Shown here in pieces: positions 1 through 7,335 of a DNA stretch of 64,000 bases. The notes under the pieces are model-generated. The model ran no database searches. It saw nothing but the letters and a program-made list of their open reading frames with translations, and was not told the DNA's origin. Every line of letters begins with the position of its first letter. Position 1 is the stretch's first letter. The position numbers and the translations under genes are program-made. The stretch comes from RGIG3009 sp045595845 (GTDB lineage Bacteria > Bacillota > Clostridia > Oscillospirales > Acutalibacteraceae). The stretch covers positions 1 through 64,000 of the forward strand of contig JAZOBF010000043.1 of assembly GCA_045595845.1 (NCBI GenBank). The letters run 5' to 3'.

Positions 1-22
1 ATTTGCTTCGAAAACCGTAAAA

Positions 23-54
23 AAGCACCCGATGCCAAACGGCATCGTGTGCTT
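23..54 (-). terminator. Intrinsic terminator of the rpsO-pnp unit
   Basis: A 14-bp stem (AAGCAC/GATGCC arms with one mismatch) and a four-base loop is followed on the minus strand by a run of six T. It lies directly after the pnp stop codon and would end the rpsO-pnp transcript. Confidence 0.8.
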
Positions 55-68
55 ACCATTTTAATAAA

Positions 69-2258
69 TCAGTCGTCGCGGCGGCGGTTGTCACGGCGGC
101 GGAAACCACCCTGACGGGCGGCGGGACGGCGGGGCTCCTCATCGGATTCCTCAACCGTCAAGCCTTCGACCTGTACGAGCGCATCGCGGCGGGACAGGTT
201 GATACGGCCTTGCTCGTCGATCTCCACGACCTTGACGAGGATCTCATCACCCACGGTGACGATATCTTCCACTTTCTCAACGCGTTTTACATCCAGCTTG
301 CTGATGTGGACCAGACCCTCCTTACCGGGGGCGATTTCCACAAACGCGCCGAACGCCATCAGACGGGTTACGCGGCCTTTGTAGATGGCGCCGATCTCGG
401 GATCTTTGGCAATGGTTTCGATAATGGCGAGAGCCTGCTTCGCATTTTCGGTATTGACAGCGGCGATGAATACGGAGCCGTCTTCCTCGATGGTGATATC
501 GCAGTTGCAGTCCGCCTGGATCTTCTGAATGACCGAGCCGCCCTTACCGATAACTTCGCGGATCTTATCCACATCAATTTTGGTGGAGAGCATTTTCGGA
601 GCCCACGGTGAGAGTTCCTCACGCACAGCGGGAATCGCTTTGAGCATGATCTCATCGAGAATATACAAGCGAGCTTTATAGGTCTTTTCAAGCGCCTCTT
701 TGATGATAGCGGGAGTCAGACCGTGTACTTTAAGGTCCATTTGAATGGCGGTGATACCTTTATGCGTACCGCCGACTTTAAAGTCCATATCACCGAAGAA
801 GTCTTCGACACCTTGAATGTCGACCATGGTCATGAAACGGTCACCCTCGGTCACAAGACCGCAAGAGATACCCGCAACCGGCGCTTTGATCGGTACACCT
901 GCGGCCATCAACGCGAGTGTCGAGCCGCAAATGGAAGCTTGAGAAGTCGAACCGTTTGAGGAGAGAACCTCGGACACCAAACGCATGGTGTAGGGGAACT
1001 CCTCCTTGCTGGGAAGCACCGGTACGAGGGCGCGTTCTGCGAGCGCACCGTGACCGATTTCACGACGGCCGGGACCGCGGGAGGGCTTTGTTTCACCCAC
1101 CGAGTAGGACGGGAAGTTGTAGTGATGCATATAGCGCTTCTCTGTCTCGTCATCCAGACCGTCGAGCAGCTGTGCATCGTCCGCATTGCCAAGCGTAACG
1201 GTGGTGAGAACCTGCGTCTGACCGCGGGTGAACATACCCGAACCGTGTACGCGGGGGAGGAGGTCGACTTCAGCAGCGAGCGGGCGGATCTCATCGATAC
1301 CACGACCGTCTACACGCTTGCCGTCATCCAGCAACCAGCGGCGCACGACATATTTCTGCAGCTTATACATACACTCGTCAATCTTAGCAATTTGCTCGGG
1401 ATAGACTTCGTCAAACTTCTCGTGCACTTTGTCATACACGGGCAGTAACCGCTCGTCACGGATGAGTTTATCGTCGGTGTCCAATGCATAGCGGACATCT
1501 TCGATGGCAAACTCTTTGATTGCTTCGAACATTTCCGGATCGGGATCGTTGGATTCAAATGCGAACTTCGGCTTGCCGATTTCCGCCTGAATGCCTTTGA
1601 TAAATTCCACAATCTGTTGGTTTGCTTCGTGGCCTTTCATGATACCTTCAAACATAGTATCGTTGTCTACTTCGTTGGCGCCCGCTTCGATCATGGCAAC
1701 CAAATCGGCGGTGGACGCAACGGTGACATGCATTTCGGATTTCTTTTCCTGTTCGGCGGTGGGGTTGATGACATATTCGCCGTCAACCAAGCCGACCACA
1801 ACACCCGAAATCGGACCGTCCCACGGGATGTCCGAGATGGAGATGGCGATGGACGCACCAATCATCGCGGTAGTTTCCGGCGGGCAATCGGGATCAACCG
1901 ACATCACGGTGCAAACGATGGAAACATCGTTGCGCATATCTTTCGGGAACAGGGGACGGATGGGGCGGTCGATAACGCGAGAGGTTAAAATCGCCTTTTC
2001 AGTGGGGCGGCCCTCACGGCGTTGGAACGAGCCGGGAATATGACCGACCGCGTACAACTTTTCTTCGTAATCCACGGACAGCGGGAAAAAGTCCACGCCG
2101 TCACGGGGCTTTGCGGAAGCGGTGACGTTGCACAAAATCGAGGTGTCGCCGTAGCGCACCATGCAAGAACCGCCGGACAGCTGAGCCATTTTACCGGTTT
2201 CGACCTTCAAAGGACGGCCGGCAAGGGTGGTTTCGAATACACGATAGTTTTCGAACAT
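69..2258 (-). CDS. pnp: Polyribonucleotide nucleotidyltransferase (PNPase)
   Basis: This 729-residue protein is a full-length PNPase, the phosphorolytic 3'-5' exoribonuclease of mRNA turnover. Two RNase PH cores are visible: residues about 1-230, and about 310-550 with the FTRGQTQ and GxRRxIGHG-type motifs. They are followed by a KH domain (IREVIGKGGSVI) and an S1 domain (YKGRVTRLMAFGAFVEI). The tail is rich in arginine and aspartate. The ATG is preceded by GGAGG at good spacing. It lies downstream of rpsO, the classic rpsO-pnp order, and two hairpins separate the genes. The family assignment is certain; regulation through the leader hairpins is inferred. Confidence 0.98.
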   Translation of the reverse strand: MFENYRVFETTLAGRPLKVETGKMAQLSGGSCMVRYGDTSILCNVTASAKPRDGVDFFPLSVDYEEKLYAVGHIPGSFQRREGRPTEKAILTSRVIDRPIRPLFPKDMRNDVSIVCTVMSVDPDCPPETTAMIGASIAISISDIPWDGPISGVVVGLVDGEYVINPTAEQEKKSEMHVTVASTADLVAMIEAGANEVDNDTMFEGIMKGHEANQQIVEFIKGIQAEIGKPKFAFESNDPDPEMFEAIKEFAIEDVRYALDTDDKLIRDERLLPVYDKVHEKFDEVYPEQIAKIDECMYKLQKYVVRRWLLDDGKRVDGRGIDEIRPLAAEVDLLPRVHGSGMFTRGQTQVLTTVTLGNADDAQLLDGLDDETEKRYMHHYNFPSYSVGETKPSRGPGRREIGHGALAERALVPVLPSKEEFPYTMRLVSEVLSSNGSTSQASICGSTLALMAAGVPIKAPVAGISCGLVTEGDRFMTMVDIQGVEDFFGDMDFKVGGTHKGITAIQMDLKVHGLTPAIIKEALEKTYKARLYILDEIMLKAIPAVREELSPWAPKMLSTKIDVDKIREVIGKGGSVIQKIQADCNCDITIEEDGSVFIAAVNTENAKQALAIIETIAKDPEIGAIYKGRVTRLMAFGAFVEIAPGKEGLVHISKLDVKRVEKVEDIVTVGDEILVKVVEIDEQGRINLSRRDALVQVEGLTVEESDEEPRRPAARQGGFRRRDNRRRDD

Positions 2259-2307
2259 GTTACATTCCTCCGTTTATACTATATTTTCTAAACGGTATGC
2301 GGATGGA

Positions 2308-2363
2308 TTTTTAGCAATAAAACCAATGCTTTATCGTGAAAGCACCCGTTTCACTGCTAAAAA
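2308..2363 (-). promoter_or_regulatory. Structured leader hairpin upstream of pnp
   Basis: Nested inverted repeats occupy the rpsO-pnp gap: an outer TTTTTAGCA/TGCTAAAAA stem (2308-2316 with 2355-2363) and an inner GTGAAA/TTTCAC stem (2336-2341 with 2349-2354). In other bacteria a hairpin here is an RNase III entry site for pnp autoregulation; that role is inferred by position only. Confidence 0.5.
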
Positions 2364-2408
2364 ATCACACGCCCGCACACCGATTCAGACAAGGGAGTAA
2401 AAGCAGGT

Positions 2409-2441
2409 TGAGGCAGGAGAGCGTGTTGCTCACCTGCCTCA
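2409..2441 (-). terminator. Hairpin just after rpsO (terminator or attenuator)
   Basis: A 9-bp stem (TGAGGCAGG/CCTGCCTCA) begins eight bases beyond the rpsO stop codon. On the minus strand only a weak T tract follows, so partial termination or a processing site between rpsO and pnp is more likely than a full stop. Confidence 0.5.
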
Positions 2442-2449
2442 GGGAAGCC

Positions 2450-2713
2450 TTATTTACGCAAACCGAGTTTCTCGACGATAGCGCGGTAGCGGTTAATGTC
2501 CTTCTTCATCAAATAGTTGAGGAGGCCACGGCGACGACCGACCATTTTCAAAAGACCGCGACGGGAGTGGTGGTCTTTCTTGTGCTCTTTCAAGTGCTCG
2601 GTCAAATCGTTGATGCGGCGAGTCAGGACCGCGATCTGGACTTCGGGAGAACCCGTGTCACCCTCATGGGTGGCATACTGTTGCATGATTTCGGTTTTTT
2701 CGTTTGCTAACAT
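2450..2713 (-). CDS. rpsO: 30S ribosomal protein S15
   Basis: The 87-residue product is a typical S15, a primary 16S rRNA-binding protein of the 30S platform. Signature segments are ATHEGDTGSPEVQIAVLTRR near the N-terminus and DHHSRRGLLKMVGRRRGLL in the middle. The frame stays open upstream, but the ATG at 2713 starts exactly at the family N-terminus and has AGAGGTG eight bases ahead. The gene has its own promoter overlapping the end of the Rnf operon and is followed by pnp. Confidence 0.97.
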   Translation of the reverse strand: MLANEKTEIMQQYATHEGDTGSPEVQIAVLTRRINDLTEHLKEHKKDHHSRRGLLKMVGRRRGLLNYLMKKDINRYRAIVEKLGLRK

Positions 2714-2827
2714 GGTTTTACACCTCTTTTTATATTTCCGCAAATCCAGAAAGGGAAACGGTGCGTCCCGATGTATGGGCATACTCCGCAATCCGGATAA
2801 GGGATGTGCACATTCGCGTGCCATCGT

Positions 2828-2856
2828 AGTATATCACAGAAAAACGCAGTTGTAAA
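2828..2856 (-). promoter_or_regulatory. Promoter of rpsO-pnp
   Basis: On the minus strand TTTACA and TATACT are separated by 17 bases, about 115 bases upstream of rpsO. The long leader could carry S15 autoregulatory structure. The site abuts the end of the rnfE/A fusion and no terminator lies between, so read-through from the Rnf operon is also possible. Confidence 0.6.
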
Positions 2857-2865
2857 GAAAAATTT

Positions 2866-3741
2866 TTAAAAAGATGAAATCACACACAAACTTACTGCCG
2901 CAAGGGTAAGTGCGGCGGGACCGCCGGAAAACGAGCGGGCAATGGGTACGCGACGAAAGCGTTCCTCGAACAACGCGGCAACCGACAAAACCAGAGCGGT
3001 TACGGCGGCGGCGGTCAGCGCGTGCCACCATCCGTCAGACACCGGTATGGCGATGACCGGTGTCAGCGGTGCCCATGCTGTACGAAGCGGTTCTGCTTGT
3101 GACAAGAGCGCGGTGGTAAGCACCGTAATCCCCATTACCCAGGCATCGGTGAGAGACGGCAAAAATGCCACCGTCAATGCCTTTGCCGAACACACGGCAA
3201 GCGTCAGCCACACGGTATTGCTGATATGGCAATCTGACGCCCCCGTGACGGGGACGGATAAGCGGAACAACCATAATAAACAGGCGGCGAGCAAGAAAGC
3301 ACCGACGGGTTCGGATGTGACGGGAAGCGGGGTGATGAGCGTTACCCCGCCTATCGTTCCGTATGTCAGCAGTTCCCGTATGATGCCGATGAGCAACATG
3401 ACCGCGGCAGTACGCCACAGCGTGGCAGGAGGCGGGGGCGATGAGATAAGTGACGGTGCGAGCGCACCGCACAACAAAAAAGCGGCCATGGCCAGCAGGG
3501 TAATTTCTGTGGGATAGGGTGTCAAGGCGGTTAAACGTAAGAGTGTTATACCGCTTCCCATGGCGAATATCCATATTGTTTGTGTGGAGAGGTGCAGACG
3601 GGACAGCACCACCGCAAACAGCAAACACACCAACAGTTGTATGGGCAACAGTATCAGCAGTATCAACGCATCCGATACGGTTGTGCATGAAAGGACTGCG
3701 GCACACAGGAGCAGACCGTGTAGGTTGGGAGACGGGGACAT
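2866..3741 (-). CDS. RnfE-RnfA fusion, membrane subunit of an Rnf-type complex
   Basis: This 291-residue, very hydrophobic protein appears to join two Rnf/Nqr membrane subunits. Residues 1-165 follow RnfE: a Cys13 region matching the family GLCP segment, Cys91 near the second conserved cysteine, the IRELLTYGTIGG stretch at 121-132, and PVGAFLL at 145-151. Residues 170-291 resemble a shortened RnfA: SNTVWLTLAVC ending at Cys184, then an ERFRRVP segment and a terminal FSGGPAALTLAAVSL stretch. In the family, RnfA and RnfE each give two cysteines to a shared intramembrane [2Fe-2S] cluster; the second RnfA cysteine seems to be replaced around residues 228-234. I chose the ATG at 3741 because GGGGTGAT precedes it; a TTG five codons upstream also exists. 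It overlaps nothing essential and follows rnfG closely. The fusion is my reading of motifs, not an alignment. Confidence 0.7.
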   Translation of the reverse strand: MSPSPNLHGLLLCAAVLSCTTVSDALILLILLPIQLLVCLLFAVVLSRLHLSTQTIWIFAMGSGITLLRLTALTPYPTEITLLAMAAFLLCGALAPSLISSPPPPATLWRTAAVMLLIGIIRELLTYGTIGGVTLITPLPVTSEPVGAFLLAACLLWLFRLSVPVTGASDCHISNTVWLTLAVCSAKALTVAFLPSLTDAWVMGITVLTTALLSQAEPLRTAWAPLTPVIAIPVSDGWWHALTAAAVTALVLSVAALFEERFRRVPIARSFSGGPAALTLAAVSLCVISSF

Positions 3742-3745
3742 GGTA

Positions 3746-4660
3746 TCACCCCACAATATTTTTCACAAAAGTAGCGGCCGTGTTGACCGCGTTGATGACC
3801 GCCATGGAGGAGGTGGTGGCACCGCTGACACCGTCCACCGCGGCGGTGCCGCTTTTGACGGCTTTAGAAAGTGCAGCAGCGGATAAGCGGACAAACGGCT
3901 CGACCGAGATGGTCGCACCGGAATACGCATCTGTTTTTCCGGTACTCGGTTGGTATACCAGCGCGGACGGATCTTGTTTTTCGAGCAAGGCTCGTTCCAT
4001 AATTTCCGCTTGCTCGTGCCACGGTAATCCGGTTTGACTCATGACATAGTTTCCCTCGCGGGACAACTCTTTTTTTGTTTTGTCGCTGTTTTTCTGCTCG
4101 GAATCCCAATTCACGGCGGTAATTTCTTGTCCTGATACGGTTACCTCCACAAAATCACGAAATCCGGAGCTGTCGAAACTGTTTTCTGCCGCTCGGTAGA
4201 TACCGTCTTGCAGAAGTCGGTCACCGTCTGTAAGTGAAAACGGAGGCGTGCGGTTTTGAAATTGTGACAGAAACGCGGTATCGGTGATGCCTGCACCATA
4301 GCCTACGGTTTCGCGCTGTTCTCCAATGAGAATACCGTATACGGTGGAGGCATCAGCCGATAAGGCAGCGTGTACGGTGATGGGACCCGCATACCCGTCT
4401 ACCCGTACCGTTACGGCAAAGCCGAGCAAACGGTTTTGTTCGTCAAACGCGCGGTAAGCGGCGGTGATTGGTTTGTTTTCGGCCGTGGAGAGTGCCTCGA
4501 ACCGATGAGCAGGGAGAAGTTCGGCAAACACGGTGGCGGTCTGCTCATTCTCTTGTTTTTCGATGAGAGAACGGGTAATCCTGTCGCTTCCCCACAAAAG
4601 ACCGGTTGCGAGCACGGCGGCTATGAGTAAGGAGAGAATATCTTTACCGAGTGGTTTCAT
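3746..4660 (-). CDS. rnfG: RnfG-like subunit with two candidate covalent FMN sites
   Basis: This 304-residue protein has an N-terminal membrane anchor (about residues 8-24) and an extracytoplasmic FMN-binding region. RnfG normally carries one FMN on a threonine in a D-x-x-S/T-G-A-T motif, attached by ApbE. Here there are two: DAYSGAT with Thr250, and DGVSGAT with Thr282. The first half (residues 75-135) matches the RnfG core. Residues 150-265 look like an inserted second FMN-binding domain of the type in extracellular flavoproteins (DGIYRAAENSFDSSGFRDF, then ALLEKQDP, then the SGAT motif). The closing RnfG-type SGAT follows at the C-terminus. It overlaps rnfD by four bases. No ApbE is in the window. 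Confidence 0.85.
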   Translation of the reverse strand: MKPLGKDILSLLIAAVLATGLLWGSDRITRSLIEKQENEQTATVFAELLPAHRFEALSTAENKPITAAYRAFDEQNRLLGFAVTVRVDGYAGPITVHAALSADASTVYGILIGEQRETVGYGAGITDTAFLSQFQNRTPPFSLTDGDRLLQDGIYRAAENSFDSSGFRDFVEVTVSGQEITAVNWDSEQKNSDKTKKELSREGNYVMSQTGLPWHEQAEIMERALLEKQDPSALVYQPSTGKTDAYSGATISVEPFVRLSAAALSKAVKSGTAAVDGVSGATTSSMAVINAVNTAATFVKNIVG

Positions 4661-5544
4661 AAGCGTTGTTTCCTTCCGTAAATATGGGGTACCGTCAGTC
4701 TTTCAATAAGAGGGGTGAGTCCGTTCCAAATCAGTACCGCGAAGCACACACCCTCAGGATAGCGCCCGTAGGCGCGCAGCAGGGCCACCGTGACACCGAC
4801 ACCGACCGCAAATATACACTCGCCGAGCGGAGTAGTGGGCTTGCCGGTATAATCGGTGAAAATGTATACGGCACCGAACAAAATACTGCCCGAAAGTAAC
4901 GGCAACACGACATGTCCCGTTGTTAAAAGTGAAACGGCAGAAAAACCGAGAAGTGAGAAAAACGGCACTTGCCAACGAATGACACGGCGGGCAAATAACC
5001 ATGCCGCACCGAGCACGATCATCAGCGCAGATGTTTCTCCGAGAGAACCGCCCACCGTACCGATAATCAGGGGCAGTACCGCCGACATAGTGGGTGTATT
5101 ACCGGTGACTGCAAGCGGTGTGGCAGATGAAATCGCGTCGGGCAGAGCGTAGCCGCTAAGTTGGGCGGGGAAGACCGTCAGCATAATGGCGCGTGCCGCC
5201 ATCGCGGGATTAAACACATTATTACCGATGCCGCCGAACGCATCGCGTATCACAAAAACCGCCACTGCCACCCCGAACACCAAGAGCCAAAGCGGTGTGC
5301 CGACGGGACAAGAGAGGGTTAAGATCAGTCCCGTGACGAGGGCGCTTTTATCAAAAGGGCGGCGAAACGAAAACAGGCGGTCGGTTACACAGGCGACACC
5401 GATGCCTACCGCCAACCGTACGGCGGCTTGCCAACCGAACACATACACGGCTGCGACAGCGGGCGGGACGAGGGCGATGCAGACATCGGTCATAATGGAT
5501 GTGGTTGTGCGATTTGCACGGAGAAAAGGAGCAACCGCGGTCAT
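4657..5544 (-). CDS. rnfD: RnfD, ion-translocating membrane subunit
   Basis: The 295-residue protein is a multi-pass NqrB/RnfD-type subunit that carries electrons and is linked to Na+ or H+ movement. Visible hallmarks are the N-terminal MTDVCIALVPPAVAAVYVFG segment, DAFGGIGNNVFNPAMAARA around residues 101-118, and ISSATPLAV around 138-146. That last stretch is the expected flavinylation site: Thr142 is present, but the usual Gly before Ala is Ser140. The ATG has GAGGG ahead. The stop overlaps the rnfG start in TTATGA. Confidence 0.93.
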   Translation of the reverse strand: MTAVAPFLRANRTTTSIMTDVCIALVPPAVAAVYVFGWQAAVRLAVGIGVACVTDRLFSFRRPFDKSALVTGLILTLSCPVGTPLWLLVFGVAVAVFVIRDAFGGIGNNVFNPAMAARAIMLTVFPAQLSGYALPDAISSATPLAVTGNTPTMSAVLPLIIGTVGGSLGETSALMIVLGAAWLFARRVIRWQVPFFSLLGFSAVSLLTTGHVVLPLLSGSILFGAVYIFTDYTGKPTTPLGECIFAVGVGVTVALLRAYGRYPEGVCFAVLIWNGLTPLIERLTVPHIYGRKQRL

Positions 5545-5580
5545 GAGCGTTCCCTCATTTCTTTAGCGAGATCGAATGCA

Positions 5581-6834
5581 TCAGTTTTGGCTACGCGCCG
5601 CGCCGATATGCGCGGCTAACCGGCGTTTAGCGGGGCAGATATACGAACAACAACCGCAAGAGATGCAGGCGGTAGCGGTGTTATCCTGTTCCCCCGCGAG
5701 ATAGGCGGCCTCAATGCGAAACGGCATGAGTTTCGCGGGACATACGCGCACACAGCCCCCGCAACGAATACAGGGGTTTTCCCGCTCCTGTCGGGCAGGC
5801 ACGACGGTGATTCCTCCGCAGGTTTTGGGTAAGCCCGCGTCAAGGGACACGATGCGTGTACCGGTCATCGGACCGCCGGCTATATAATGACATCGACGGC
5901 GCGGCAGGACGGGTTTTACCGTTTTGAGCAGTTCGGAAAACGGTGTTCCGATTGGTACAAGCAGGTTGACGGGGCGCGCAACCTCACCTGAAACCGTGAT
6001 GGAACGGTGCGTCAACGGCAGACCGCGCGCTGCTTCCGACATGGCGATAGCGGTGGCAACATTGGAAACGATCACCCCGCAATCGGAGGGATGACGGTTC
6101 TCGGGAACTTCCCATCCCAACAACCCCGTTATCAATTGGCGTTCACTGCCCTGTGGGTAGCGGCGGTCCGCCAATATGGTGCGGATTCCGTGCTTTGAAA
6201 GCTGTATGGCGGCTTCGGGGGATTCGGTACAGAACACCGCTTTTCGGGGTGAAATGCCCGCGGCGGCGGCTAACAGATGAATGCCTTCCGAAACCGTTAA
6301 GCCTTGTTCAATGGATACGCGCACATCACTTGCTAAATACGGTTCGCATTCACAGCCGTTTATTAACAGATGCCGTATGCCGTTTCCCGCGTATTTGCGG
6401 TGTGTGGGGAACCCCGCACCGCCCATGCCGACGAGTCCCGCATCGTACATACGCTGCCGCAATGCTTCGCGCGACGCCTGTACGGTCAATGGTGGTAGTA
6501 CGGTGCCCAAGGTGTGAGAATTGTCATTCGTCACGGTGATGACGGTGGCGGGTTGACCGTCGAGTGTAGAGGCGGAGTGTTCTATCGCCTCTACGGTTCC
6601 GGACACGCCGCAGTGGAGCGGCGGCACTTGACCGACAGGATCTGCGGCGAGTACATCGCCGATGTGAACCGTGTCACCCACAGCCACGACTGCTTTTAGT
6701 TCGGTATGTCCTTGCCTTAAGGATACCTGTAAGCGGGAGGGAAAGAACGGCGCAAACGGAATGCCGAGGGCGGTTTCTTTTTGACGCTGTACCGTGTCAG
6801 AGAACACAATGCCGCCGTGAAAGGTGTATTTCAT
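5581..6834 (-). CDS. rnfC: RnfC, NAD(H)-side iron-sulfur flavoprotein
   Basis: The 417-residue protein is a complete RnfC, the soluble subunit exchanging electrons with NAD(H). It shows GMGGAGFPTHRK near residue 139, the NGCECEPYLASD segment, and two [4Fe-4S] motifs near the C-terminus: CIRCGGCVRVCP and CISCGCCSYICP. An N-terminal hybrid/biotinyl-like domain and a SLBB-type segment lie around them. It is the first gene of the operon; a GGGAGAAAATCG ribosome site precedes the ATG. Its intact cofactor motifs indicate the complex is functional despite the odd downstream subunits. Confidence 0.95.
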   Translation of the reverse strand: MKYTFHGGIVFSDTVQRQKETALGIPFAPFFPSRLQVSLRQGHTELKAVVAVGDTVHIGDVLAADPVGQVPPLHCGVSGTVEAIEHSASTLDGQPATVITVTNDNSHTLGTVLPPLTVQASREALRQRMYDAGLVGMGGAGFPTHRKYAGNGIRHLLINGCECEPYLASDVRVSIEQGLTVSEGIHLLAAAAGISPRKAVFCTESPEAAIQLSKHGIRTILADRRYPQGSERQLITGLLGWEVPENRHPSDCGVIVSNVATAIAMSEAARGLPLTHRSITVSGEVARPVNLLVPIGTPFSELLKTVKPVLPRRRCHYIAGGPMTGTRIVSLDAGLPKTCGGITVVPARQERENPCIRCGGCVRVCPAKLMPFRIEAAYLAGEQDNTATACISCGCCSYICPAKRRLAAHIGAARSQN

Positions 6835-6864
6835 TCGATTTTCTCCCTCAAAACGAGTCTTTGC

Positions 6865-6893
6865 AACATAGTTTTGGCATTAAAGGGCATAAA
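6865..6893 (-). promoter_or_regulatory. Possible promoter of the Rnf operon
   Basis: The minus strand has TTTATG and TATGTT at 17-base spacing about 30 bases upstream of rnfC. Both boxes are weak matches; this is the best candidate in a 93-base divergent gap shared with the PH-domain gene at 6928. Confidence 0.3.
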
Positions 6894-6927
6894 TATACCG
6901 TAATGTGTGGTAATACGGAGGGCAAAT

Positions 6928-7335
6928 ATGGTCTTTTGTGCTGGTACGGGTGCAACGGCGGTACTGCGAACGATTGTGATTGCCGTTACGGTTGTTTTGA
7001 CAGGCTTATGTCGATGGTTGACAGACACGCTTTGGTGCGGGATACCCATACTGGTTGCTGTGCCGCTTTGGATTTGGTATCTGCCGCGCTTGGCGGGTTC
7101 CCTGTATGGCAAAATGGATGAAGAACACCTTTATGTACGGTACGGGATCGTATGGCGACGGGAGACGGTAGTACCACTCAGCGCGTTGCGCACATTCGAG
7201 TCATGGGTATTGCCGATTCATCGCCTGTTTCGATGCCGTACGATGGTGTTGCGATTCGCGGGCGGGAGTGTGTATATTCCGTTATTGGACGAAAAAACGG
7301 CGAGGCGGCTTGCCGGACGGTTGGAGGAATGTTGA
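6928..7335 (+). CDS. YdbS-like bacterial PH-domain membrane protein
   Basis: This 135-residue protein has two hydrophobic segments (about residues 12-30 and 35-52) followed by a bacterial PH-like domain (EEHLYVRYGIVWRRETVVPL, then RTMVLRF). This is the YdbS architecture. I chose the ATG at 6928 because CGGAGGG stands five bases ahead; an in-frame GTG at 6907 has no such site. The stop overlaps the start of the YdbT-like partner. In Bacillus the pair is linked to the envelope and antimicrobial tolerance; the role here is unproven. Confidence 0.75.
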   Translation: MVFCAGTGATAVLRTIVIAVTVVLTGLCRWLTDTLWCGIPILVAVPLWIWYLPRLAGSLYGKMDEEHLYVRYGIVWRRETVVPLSALRTFESWVLPIHRLFRCRTMVLRFAGGSVYIPLLDEKTARRLAGRLEEC

